DNA of 64,000 bases from Sipunculus nudus. Its lineage: Eukaryota; Annelida; Sipuncula; Golfingiida; Sipunculidae. The stretch's first letter is position 1, and every line of letters begins with the position of its first letter. Made by a program: the position numbers and the translations under genes. Positions 23,501 through 31,239 of this stretch are shown here, piece after piece. The stretch covers positions 11,491,019 to 11,555,018 of the forward strand of contig CM049306.1 in assembly GCA_026874595.1 (NCBI GenBank). The letters are read 5' to 3'. The notes beneath the pieces were generated by a model. It saw only the letters and a program-made list of their open reading frames with translations, did no database searches and was not told the origin of the DNA.

Positions 23501-26500
23501 TACCTTTTATTGAAAAAACACCAATTTTTAGGATTTTGACCAGTCCTGCTACCTTAAAGAGACTGACTTTATGACATTTTTTTCATGATTTGATGTCCAT
23601 ATCTTTGTTTCATTTCTCATCTTAAGCCCTCAAATCACATTGTACAAAAAGTCATTTAGTATTTATTTGTATAAAGATCTGTAAATAATGTTATGTTAAT
23701 CACTTTATGTGATCAAAATGTGAGTACAGTGTGTCATGTATCATTTTATAATTATGAGAACAAAGTGCCATATGTATATATTAATAAAGTGATATAAAAT
23801 GATATATGCTTTCTTACTTGTGGAATGAGTGTATTTATACAAGTGGGCAGATATCAGTCATATGTAAATAAATGTATATATAACAATAGCTGACAGGAGT
23901 TGTTGAATTATAATATTTGACAAAATAGATTAAAAGATACACAAATATTTATGCATTTGAGTGTCTAAAGTGACATTACATCCCCATTTGAATTAAAATT
24001 AAGGCAAGACAGTCAGTACCCACATCTAGCAGTGGACTCAGCATTTGGTGAAATAATTCATTCTCACCATTCTCACTTGGATAACTTCATTGGTAAACTA
24101 GAATACGGGTAGTCGACAAGCGACTACGTGTATCCGCCAAAATCAGAGAAGGACGGGTGAAGTAAGGCATTGATTGAGTGGCAAGGGGATATAGAGTTAC
24201 ATGTGTTAAATATTAGAATGGATCTCTGCCACATAAACATGATTGTAGGTGGCGCCACCTGTTATTTGAACGAGAAACTATCCAAGATATATACACATGC
24301 AAAATTTCATGTGGAAAGTCAAACCACTGCAGAGATATGAGTAATTTTATCCTACAGCAGACAAACAGATGGACGCTGTGCAAAAATGGCTGCAGGTGGC
24401 GCCACCATTTTTGTTCATGTTATAAAGCTATCCAAGGGCTACATTTGTGTAAAATGTTTTTCCTGATTGGTCAAACGGTTCCCGAGATATGAGCTTGGAT
24501 GTCTGCAGCATAAACGTGAATGTAGGTGGCGCAACCTGTCATAAAATCAAGAAAGCTATCTAGGATTTATACACATGCCGAATTTTAGGTGAATTAGTCA
24601 AACCACTGCAGAGATATGAGTGATTTTAACCCCAGGCAGATGAACAAATGGACACTGTGCAAAGATGGTTGCAGGTGGCGCCACCTTTTGTTGTGTATGT
24701 TATAAAGCTATCCAAGGGCTACATTTGTGTAAAAAATTTTTTTCCCGGATCGGTCAAACGGTTCCTGAGATATATGGATTTATGTGTGGATTGTTAACGT
24801 GAATGTAGGTGGCGCCACCTGTCATTAAATCAAGAAAACTATCTAGGATGTATATGCATGCTGATTTTTAGGTGGATTAGTCAAACCACTGCAGAGATAT
24901 GAGTGATTTTAACCCCAGGCAGATGAACAAATGGACACTGTGCAAACATGGTTGCAGGTGGCGCCACCTTTTGTTGTGTATGTAATTTAGCTATCCCAGG
25001 GCTACATTTGTGTAAAATTTTTTTCCGGATCGGTCAAACGGTTCCCGAGATATATGGGATTATGTGTGGAGCGTTTACGTGAATGTAGGTGGCGCCACCC
25101 GACACAAAATCGAGAAAGCTATCTAGGATGTATATGCATGCCGAATTTTAGGTGAATTAGTCAAACCACTGCAGAGATATGAGTGATTTTAACCCCAGGC
25201 AGATGAACAGATGGACACTGTGCAAACATGGTTGCAGGTGGCGCCACCTTTTGTTGTGTATGTTATAAAGCTATCCCAGGGCTACATTTGTGTAAAAATT
25301 TTTTCCGGATCGGTCAAATGATTCCCGAGATATATGGGATTATGTGTGGAGCGTTAACGTGAATGTAGGTGGCGCCACCTGTCACAAAATCGAGAAAGCT
25401 ATCTAGGATGTATATGCATGCCGAATTTTAGGTGAATTAGTCAAATCACTGCAGAGATATGAGTGATTTTAACCCCAGGCAGATGAACAGATGGACACTG
25501 TGCAAACATGGTTGCAGGTGGCGCCACCTTTTGTTGTGTATGTTATAAAGCTTTCCCAGGGCTACATTTGTGTAAAATTTTTTTCCGGATCGGTCAAACG
25601 GTTTCCGAGATATATGGGTTTATGTGTGGAAACAGACGCACAAACGGACGCTGGGCAGAGACGAAAGGTCAGAGGTCAAGGTCACTTGGTTAGGCACCAG
25701 TTCACATGTGACCCGATAATTTGTGTAAGTTTCGGAAAAATCTGTCCAGTAGTCTCAGAGGAGTTCTCCGGAAACGAACGCCGCGGCGGCGGCGGCGGAA
25801 CCCGGTCAAAAACATAGTATCCGCAAAACTTCGTTTTGGCGGATACAATTATTTATTACTTTCCTATTGAAGTTACATTTCTCAAGTTTTAGGAAAAATT
25901 TTGTTGATTTTTCTCCTTCCTCATACCACCTGACTTTACTTCTGAACATAGCTCTCCTAGTTTTTTCTTCGATTAATTTATTAAATTAATTTTTAATAGA
26001 TTCAAAGTGTTTTTTTTTCTAGGTCTGATAATTCTGAATTTTGCAATCTATTTAATTCTTTCTCTAAGACAGTAAGTTTGTAATTCTTTTTCTTTTTTAG
26101 CTGAGAACTATAACTTATTTTTAATCCTCTGATGGCCATTTTTATAGTATCCCACAGCAGGGAAGGATTTGCTTCTTTGTTATCTGATATTGTATTTAAA
26201 ATACATTCTTTTATCATTTTTATATAATCTTGATCATGTTATAGTGAATTATTAATTTTCCAAAATCCAGGTTCTTTAAAATTGTGAGGATTCTTTAAAC
26301 CTAAAACAATACCTCTGTGGTCCGTTTTATAACCTTGGACTATATCTACTACATGGATAAAACCAACAAGTCCTAAAGATATTAAGAAATAATCTAATCT
26401 ACTTGCTGTAAAGATTGGATTATTACGTGACCATGTATACATGTTAACATTAGGATTAAAGTGTCTCCAGACATCTATTAATTTTAAATCTAAAATCCAC

Positions 26501-27378
26501 TCTTTTATCAATTTACGTGTTGATTTTTATCAGAATGATAATCATCTAATCTATCCATATGAGGCTCCATTACAATGTTCCAGTTGCCTCCCACAATAAC
26601 ATTTTCATTGCACATGTTTTCAATCTGACAAAATAAATTATTAAAGAAATTTATATCTGAATTGTTAGGTGCATATAGATTACATAATGTTACCCTGGTG
26701 TCATCTATAGTGATATCAATAATAATAAATCTCCCATTTTCATCAGAGTATACACTATGTATATCATGTATAACATTATTTTTTTATCAATATAGCTACG
26801 CCTCTTAAAGAACGGTTTCCACTACTAATAGTAAAATGATGACCCATTCAGCTTGCCATTTCATAAGATCTTCTGGAACACTGTGCGTTTCTTGCAACAT
26901 AATAATACTATATTTTTTACCTTGGAGACAATGGAAAAACTCTCTCATTTTCTTACACCCACTTAATCCCCCTGCATTCAGTGATAATATATCTATGTTG
27001 GACATATAAGAAATAAATATATAGTATTACATATATTCAGTTCCATGTATCCAGTTCACATATATATCAGGACCAGTGAGAATATTTCTACAGCAATCAA
27101 TTTGGACTACATAAAAGAACTTGCTGATCAGTATTATTCTGCTAAAGTTGTAAAACATTTCAACTATTTTCACATCCTTATGCCAGTGAGATGTTATAAC
27201 TCTAACAACAACAGGACAAGTGGAAGACAAAAAACACATAAAATTACATAAAGAAACCACAAGTGTATAAGAACACATAGTTAACATCCAAGCCCTTACA
27301 GGCAGTAAGTGCTGCTGAATACTAGACCAGAAAGAGTGCCTGTATAACTGCATCAACATCATGAAAACTGGAAATACA

Positions 27379-27411
<33 letters not shown>

Positions 27412-27683
27412 TGTTATGTTTGGATATATATTTGGTATTTTGTAATAGACAAATCGAATAACATATGTTAACATGTAAGAAATTTATTGAGCTGATGAAA
27501 GGATGCAGCCTTAGAAAGTGTCTACCCCAGTAAAATGTATGATATCCTGTTTCAGATGGCAAGTTTAAAGCTTTGAAAATGGAGTTTTCACTCCCACCAT
27601 CTACATACGCAACTATGGCGATCAGGGAGGTATTGAAGGTGGACACATCTCCAGCCAAGCAAGCCCTGCTCAATGTGACATGA
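5573..27683 (+). CDS. PUS7: Pseudouridylate synthase 7 homologue (TruD family), 16 coding exons
   Basis: Converts uridine to pseudouridine in tRNA and mRNA; the family acts mostly in the nucleus. Coding exons: 5573-5669, 6266-6398, 6916-7000, 7500-7604, 8143-8272, 8814-8928, 9827-9904, 10530-10658, 11273-11398, 12542-12615, 12843-13000, 13670-13820, 14659-14772, 15068-15137, 15606-15757, 27556-27683. All junctions are GT-AG and the phases agree. The total is 1,845 nt, or 614 residues plus stop, against about 661 in human PUS7. Landmarks: Myc-like basic signal PAAKKVKL (residues 10-17), [20 protein letters not shown], catalytic box GTKDKRA with Asp235, NYYGMQRFG (314-322), [14 protein letters not shown], and C-terminal [18 protein letters not shown]. 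The start is the first ATG in frame, in context CAAGATGG. The first 70 residues are weakly conserved. A polyadenylation signal AATAAA lies at 27,939-27,944. The last intron (15,758-27,555) holds a nested gene and transposons. Confidence 0.95.
6342..6567 (+). repeat. Minisatellite made from the end of PUS7 exon 2 and its splice donor
   Basis: Four tandem units of about 59 bp. The first unit is genuine exon 2 coding sequence plus its GTAGGG donor (6,342-6,400). The next units start at about 6,401, 6,460 and 6,518 and drift progressively. Units 2 and 3 keep an AG|GTAGGG donor-like junction; unit 4 has lost it. A shorter decayed trace is visible near 6,630-6,650. The unit is not a multiple of three, and the first donor is followed by an in-frame TAG, so use of a downstream donor would truncate the protein. 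Confidence 0.9.
9827..9904 (+). CDS. PUS7: PUS7 exon 7, carrying the catalytic aspartate
   Basis: This 78-bp exon encodes residues 222-248 and includes [11 protein letters not shown]. In TruD-family enzymes the aspartate of this box (Asp235 here) attacks the target uridine. The exon has a clean acceptor (TTATTAG) and donor (GTGAGT), and is conserved in register with human PUS7. Confidence 0.95.
10897..11169. mobile_element. Possible short MITE in PUS7 intron 8
   Basis: Inverted ends TGTCCCCCACT / AGTGGGGGACA bound a 273-bp non-coding stretch, with similar ATTTAT-like sequence outside each end. A CTGT-rich run lies inside the left end. The target duplication is not clear, so this is tentative. 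Confidence 0.4.
16305..18567 (-). mobile_element. LINE ORF2 3' part: reverse transcriptase core to zinc-knuckle end
   Basis: Reading the minus strand from 18,567 down: [14 protein letters not shown], then [15 protein letters not shown], then [13 protein letters not shown] (the polymerase box), then [11 protein letters not shown], then the thumb-like [18 protein letters not shown]. It ends with a C-terminal [18 protein letters not shown] box (about 16,870-16,940) of the zf-RVT type. A T-run at about 16,307-16,317 is the poly(A) tail of the minus-strand element. The style is that of the L1/Tx1 group. Several stops and frameshifts make it inactive. It continues upstream at 19,678-20,145 and 25,853-27,005. 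Confidence 0.85.
18568..19677 (+). mobile_element. Helentron-like non-autonomous element (family 1), copy 1
   Basis: The 5' end starts ATAATTGTATCCGCCAAAAC. It carries an immediate near-palindrome (TATCCGCCAAAAC-GAA-GTTTT, with a partly decayed outer arm in this copy). The 3' end repeats the inverse motif ATTTTGGCGGATAC, followed by a perfect stem GTAGTC-gcttgtt-GACTAC and a CTAGTT terminus. Inside are diverged 280-bp-type monomers with GGTGGCGCCACC palindromes. The flanking LINE coding sequence joins in frame (..[15 protein letters not shown]..) if exactly 18,568-19,677 is removed, with no target duplication and insertion between A and T. That is the signature of Helitron-type rolling-circle insertion. 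No Rep/helicase is encoded. Confidence 0.85.
19678..20145 (-). mobile_element. LINE ORF2, N-terminal reverse transcriptase part
   Basis: The minus strand reads NFCEKDP, then [34 protein letters not shown], and [17 protein letters not shown]. These are the fingers and early palm of the same LINE continuing at 16,305-18,567. A frameshift near 19,830-19,850 (a T-run) breaks it. Its 5' neighbour, the endonuclease half, resumes only at 25,853. Confidence 0.85.
21205..21212 (+). promoter_or_regulatory. TATA box of the nested intronless gene
   Basis: TATAAATA lies about 30 bp upstream of a likely start around 21,236-21,242 and 87 bp before the ATG at 21,299. It lies in block B, which is absent from the downstream duplicate, so the second copy has no visible promoter of this type. 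Confidence 0.7.
21299..21841 (+). CDS. Nested intronless gene, upstream copy: low-complexity protein truncated in its degron
   Basis: A single open frame of 180 residues starts at the first ATG after the TATA box and lies inside PUS7 intron 15 on the same strand. I do not recognise the family. The protein is rich in Tyr, Pro, Ser, Gln and His (for example [16 protein letters not shown] and [16 protein letters not shown]) with no signal peptide, membrane segment or globular domain visible, so it is probably disordered. The first 173 residues are shared with the downstream copy. The frame then runs through the duplication join and stops after seven unrelated residues (QGLYLRF). The join falls inside the DSGIHS motif, leaving DSGIQG. 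It is either a real truncated paralogue or the 5' half of a gene split by rearrangement or misassembly. Confidence 0.65.
   Translation: MNLLQTRFQIVGQTSQTHTQGSYQGQQGYHKNHQYLSNTQRAAQIPGTQLYPHYGYPEYHSPQYGGVTTGLHHMDMCRYSTTPAQPGVHPASGYSPAVSSYMFPQWSYPSQQYLYPGTNVPSSPQMMYYTPVHSTPNWHSQVTRGQGSRFTQDLSSSKQSFNNTPSTTRDSGIQGLYLRF
22495..23361 (+). CDS. Nested intronless gene, downstream copy with complete C-terminus and DSGIHS degron
   Basis: An open frame of 288 residues. The ATG at 22,495 lies in duplicated non-coding DNA, so the authentic N-terminus is lost; native homology starts around QQGYHKNHQ. It carries the Tyr/Pro/Ser/Gln-rich region, then [15 protein letters not shown], which exactly contains the beta-catenin-type beta-TrCP phosphodegron DSGxxS. 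A Ser/Thr-rich tail follows with repeated LSPLS / PPLSPTS proline-directed sites and a basic QRQTKTKS end. Without the duplication the protein would be about 302 residues. No family is recognised. Role unknown; the degron suggests a regulated, short-lived, possibly nuclear protein (inference). Confidence 0.65.
   Translation: MKTPEIECQDLQQGYHKNHQYLSNTQRAAQIPGTQLYPHYGYPEYHSPQYGGVTTGLHHMDMCRYSTTPAQPGVHPASGYSPAVSSYMFPQWSYPSQQYLYPGTNVPSSPQMMYYTPVHSTPNWHSQVTRGQGSRFTQDLSSSKQSFNNTPSTTRDSGIHSLPSLILEGSSSYSPTASKDLRNSKESENTSSPDCTSRDKNSTIATALSLSGISKEDLLPLSPLSFTEEDVFPPLSPTSLIIRTPHKPVTVNKTQKSVTTTAVVTTEQREPASSVVTCPAQRQTKTKS
23362..23790 (+). promoter_or_regulatory. 3' UTR of nested gene with AU-rich element and polyadenylation signal
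   Basis: After the stop at 23,359-23,361 the sequence is AT-rich. TATTTATTT lies at 23,660-23,668 (AU-rich instability type) and a canonical AATAAA at 23,783-23,788. These support a transcribed unit ending near 23,800 rather than a chance open frame. From there to 24,095 nothing is recognised. Confidence 0.55.
24096..25852 (-). mobile_element. Helentron-like non-autonomous element (family 1), copy 2
   Basis: Minus-strand orientation. The 5' end ATAATTGTATCCGCC lies at 25,852-25,838. The 3' end lies at 24,096, with the stem GTAGTC-gcttgtc-GACTAC and the CTAGTT terminus. The interior is a head-to-tail array of about five monomers of ~280 bp (GGTGGCGCCACC-type sites at about 24,248, 24,396, 24,528, 24,675, 24,809, 24,958, 25,091, 25,240, 25,367 and 25,518). 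A (CGG)n stretch lies at about 25,782-25,798. It abuts the endonuclease half of the LINE directly at 25,853. Open frames inside are by-products of the monomers. Confidence 0.88.
25853..27005 (-). mobile_element. LINE ORF2 5' part: APE-type endonuclease
   Basis: The minus strand from 27,005 reads [20 protein letters not shown], then [15 protein letters not shown] (Mg-binding Glu of the APE fold). After degenerate stretches it reads TWSRNN...SRLDYFLIS and a final [11 protein letters not shown] box with the catalytic His. Linker sequence down to 25,855 ends in a [20 protein letters not shown]-like stretch. The reverse transcriptase half begins at 20,145 with only about 40 residues missing, so the halves are one LINE interrupted by 20,146-25,852. 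Multiple frameshifts are present. Confidence 0.85.
27380..27409. repeat. (AAT)n microsatellite
   Basis: About ten AAT repeats, just upstream of the final PUS7 exon. Confidence 0.95.
27556..27683 (+). CDS. PUS7: PUS7 terminal coding exon (exon 16)
   Basis: The acceptor CTGTTTCAG is followed by 128 bp that complete the split codon G|AT and encode residues 573-614, including [23 protein letters not shown]. This is nearly identical to the C-terminus of vertebrate PUS7. A stop TGA lies at 27,681-27,683. It is 11.8 kb from exon 15, which ends at 15,757 with GTGAGG. Confidence 0.95.
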
Positions 27684-28565
27684 CAGCCGTGCTGCAGCAA
27701 GGGCTGCTCAATGTGATATGACAACCGCACTGTGTGTAATGATGATGGCAAAGAGAACCAGCAGGATGCTAGCTTGGTGAAGAATTGATCATGTGACAAT
27801 GACATTATATCCCAGACATTTGCTTGATAAAACCATTGCTAAACTGGTCATATTGAACATCAGGATATTCCAGATACTCCATGGTACTTTAAATCTCATA
27901 AGAACATCCCTCAATTTTACTGACTTCATATGAAATAGAATAAAGATGTTCTAAAATGCAGTGCTGCATTTTGTGAAATTCATGTTTCTGTAGTTTCAAC
28001 ACTGAATCATTAATGAGAATAGTATTATTGGAAACTTCTGGCCAAAGTACCACAAGATAATACATGTTCCTCATCCCTCACTAAAGGAATTAACGTTTCA
28101 TTTGATGTTAATGATAGTGCTCAGCTTCTAATGATATTTTGTTATTGCATACAATATAATATTGTTTGGCTAGATTAATAAATTAATCCAGTTGCCTTTT
28201 GTTTACCAAGAGTGTAATTATGAAAGAATAATTTTATATGCATTTAATTTTCACAAAATGTACAGAAAACCCTTGCTTTTTGTTTACATATACATCAGCT
28301 GGTCTGATGTCCATGCATTATGAGCCAGCATTAAAAGTGTTGCTAATGGAAACCTGGTCAGTCTTTTGTACAGCAGTGCATCCTTATAATAAAACAGATT
28401 TGTATATATATAATTAAAGGTCACTTTCTTCTACACTGGTTTTCATTTCTTTACGAGATAGTTGCAAACTAAAGGTTACATTTTAAAAGAAATGGTACAT
28501 TTAGTATTGATCATCTCCACCCCCCCTGTGCCACTGATCATTAAACTACATATATATATATATAC

Positions 28566-28630
<65 letters not shown>

Positions 28631-29299
28631 TAGAAACATAGCCTCACCACTTCAATGCAATCTTTTTTTTGTTGGAGACCTTCCACCAAATTCTTTCAAA
28701 GTCTTCAAAGGTATAAAGCATGTTGAATTAACATAAAAATAGCTTCTTCCCTTTAAAATAAATCAGTACCATCCAAATTATTGCCTTTAAACTGTTTGCT
28801 TACTCCTGTAAACGAGTGTTGAAGACAGTGGACCAGGTGCGAACACAGGTGTCAACATAAACACAGCACGTAGGACAGTGTGCATCAGGGAGCCACAACA
28901 CATATCAGTCGGATGCCCTGACTAACTTGGCTCAAAAAAATGTAATGCATGTTTCCACTGGCTGAAACGCTGCGTGATGTGGCCCACAAGTGGACCTCCA
29001 GTCACGCGGCCTTGTTATGGTAAATGGACACATGGACTGTGTTTACCAACATGCAGAGCCATTAGGTGTTAACCAGAAACGTTTGTATAAAGCAAAACTG
29101 AACTGATAGTGGGAAAGAATAGGCAAAATATTGCTCCTGACTATGTCCCTTTAAATTAAACCTTTTGGGGTAAATTGTTTCAGAAATGTTGTGCTGTAAT
29201 GCTTCCTTAAACAAGTATAATGAAAATGACAGACAAGTTGATAAACAGAATGGATTTTATTAATTTAGACTGTGTCCATTTACTTAATAATTTCAGGTT
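27684..29299 (+). other. PUS7 3' UTR and intergenic DNA
   Basis: AATAAA at 27,939-27,944 is the likeliest PUS7 polyadenylation signal. A later AATAAA-like site lies near 28,386. A (TA)n microsatellite covers 28,549-28,627. A dispersed repeat at about 29,030-29,165 matches 5,325-5,510 (shared core 'aagcaaaactgaactgatag'). No other gene is visible. Confidence 0.6.
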
Positions 29300-30660
29300 A
29301 TAATTGTATCCCCCAAAACGAAGTTTTGCGGATACTATGTTTTTGAGCGGGTTCCGCCACCACCGTCGCTTTTGTTTCCGGAGAACTCCTCTGAAACTAC
29401 TGGACTGATTTTTCCAAAACTTGCACCAATTATCAGGTCACATGAACTGGTGCCTAACAAATTGGCGTTGACCTCTGACCTTTCCTCTCTGCCCAGTGTC
29501 CATTTGTTCATCTGTTTCCACACATAAACCCACATATCTCGGGAACCGTTTGACCAATCAGGAAAAAATATTTTGTACAAATGTAGTCCTTCGATAGCTT
29601 TATAACATACACAAAAAATGATGGCACCACCTGCTACCATGTTTGCACAGTGTCCATCTGTTCGTCTGCCTTGGGTTAAAAGCACACATATCTCTACAGT
29701 GGTTTGACTAATTCACCTGAAATTTGGCATGTGTATACATCCTGGATAGCTTTCTTGATTTTATGACAGGTGGCGCCACCTACATTCACGTTCACTGCAG
29801 ACATCCATGTTTATATCTCAGGACTGGTTTGGTGTATATTCCTGAAAATTTGCATGTGTTTAGATCTCACATAACTCTTTATCATACAAAAAACTGGTGG
29901 CGCCACCTGCAACCATTTTTGCACAGGGTCCATCAGTTCATTGGACTTGGGTTATAATCATTTATATCTCAGCCACCTACATTCCAGTTTGTGCTGCAGA
30001 CATCAAAGCTCATATCTCGGGAACTGTTTGACTGATTGGGCCAAAATTTTGTATGTTTATAAATGTCATATTGCTCTTTATTATATACAAAACTGGAGGG
30101 GCCACCTGCAACCGTTTTTGCACAGTGTCTGTCTGTTTGTCTGCCGCGGGCTAAAATCACTCATATCTCAGTAGTGATTTGACTTATCTGCCTAAAAATT
30201 TGTATGTTTATACATATTGGATAGCTTTCAAGCGTTTTTGGCAGGTGGCGCCACCTACATTTATGTAAATGCTGTAGACATTCAGGCTTATATCTCAGGA
30301 CTGGTTGGACATATCCCCCTGAAATTTTGCATGTGTATAGATCTCACATAGCTCTTAATCATACACAAAATTGGTGGCGCTACCTTCTGTTTGTTTGCTG
30401 TTGGATAAATTCACTCATATACATGTAGTGGTTTGACTTATCTGCCTAAAATTTTGCATATGTATACACCTTGGACAGCTTTCTGGATTTTGTGGTAGGT
30501 GGCACAACTTACATACACATTTCGACTGCAGACATCCTTGCTAATATGCAACACATCCACTCTATTAACCCTTGCCACTCAATCCATGCCTCACTTCACC
30601 TGTTTTACTCTGATTTTGGCGGATAAACGCAGTCACTTGTTGACTACCCGTATTCTAGTT
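29300..30660 (+). mobile_element. Helentron-like non-autonomous element (family 1), copy 3
   Basis: The 5' end ATAATTGTATCCCCCAAAAC (one substitution) is followed by the GAA-looped near-palindrome and about five half-decayed monomers with GGTGGCGCCACC sites at about 29,769, 29,897 and 30,244. The 3' end ATTTTGGCGGATAA is followed by an imperfect stem GCAGTC..GACTAC and CTAGTT at 30,660. It is more diverged than copies 1 and 2. The flanks here do not show an A|T junction. Confidence 0.82.
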
Positions 30661-31239
30661 AATTAAGGCCACCTCTGTTTCCATCATTTGACCTTGTTTA
30701 GGTTTCATAATTGTTTCTTTGACCCATCAACCTTGGGTTCTATAGAAAATTGACCACCTGTTCTGCCTGTTTATTCATATATTGGGTTACCATAAAAAGA
30801 TGGATTTGAGACATGCTCAGCAAACAGATACCAAAAGATATCCATGCCCATGTAAAATAATGAATTGAAACCAGTGTCAGTAAAATTGTCTTTACGTGCT
30901 GAATTAGAGCCCAGAGCCATGTAAGCCACACAAATTTGGCTGGCTTGAACAAAAAGACGGATGACTTTAGAAGTAAGCAGAGTTTTGTGGCTTAACTTGG
31001 CTTGCAGAAGGTTGGCGGACTTAAACTGACCTAAAAGCCTGTTCATTTGACAATATAACAAGTGACCTATGGGTCATGACGCTCAGCTGACTGGGAAGAG
31101 ATTCACAAAAGAAAATTTTATCATCTGAATGGTAGAATATACCCATTCAACTGAAGCATCAAAAAGATTAACCAACAGTCAAAAATTGTGTCTGTATTTA
31201 TATATCTAAAAAAAAGAGAAAAAATGCGTAAACTTAAAA
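30661..31239. other. No gene recognised
   Basis: Short open frames only. The motif 'CCTATGGGTCATGACGCTCAG' near 31,067-31,087 recurs in similar form near 46,911-46,931 and may mark the edge of another dispersed repeat. Confidence 0.4.

Noticed and set aside
25491-25817. Open frame of 108 codons ending in a Gly-rich RSKT tail
   Set aside because: It lies wholly inside Helentron-like monomers and the (CGG)n stretch. Similar frames at 18,603-18,869 and 29,335-29,685 are the same repeat read in frame, not a gene.
27359-27805. 148-codon minus-strand ORF
   Set aside because: It is antisense to the PUS7 terminal exon, which is supported by family conservation and splice phase.
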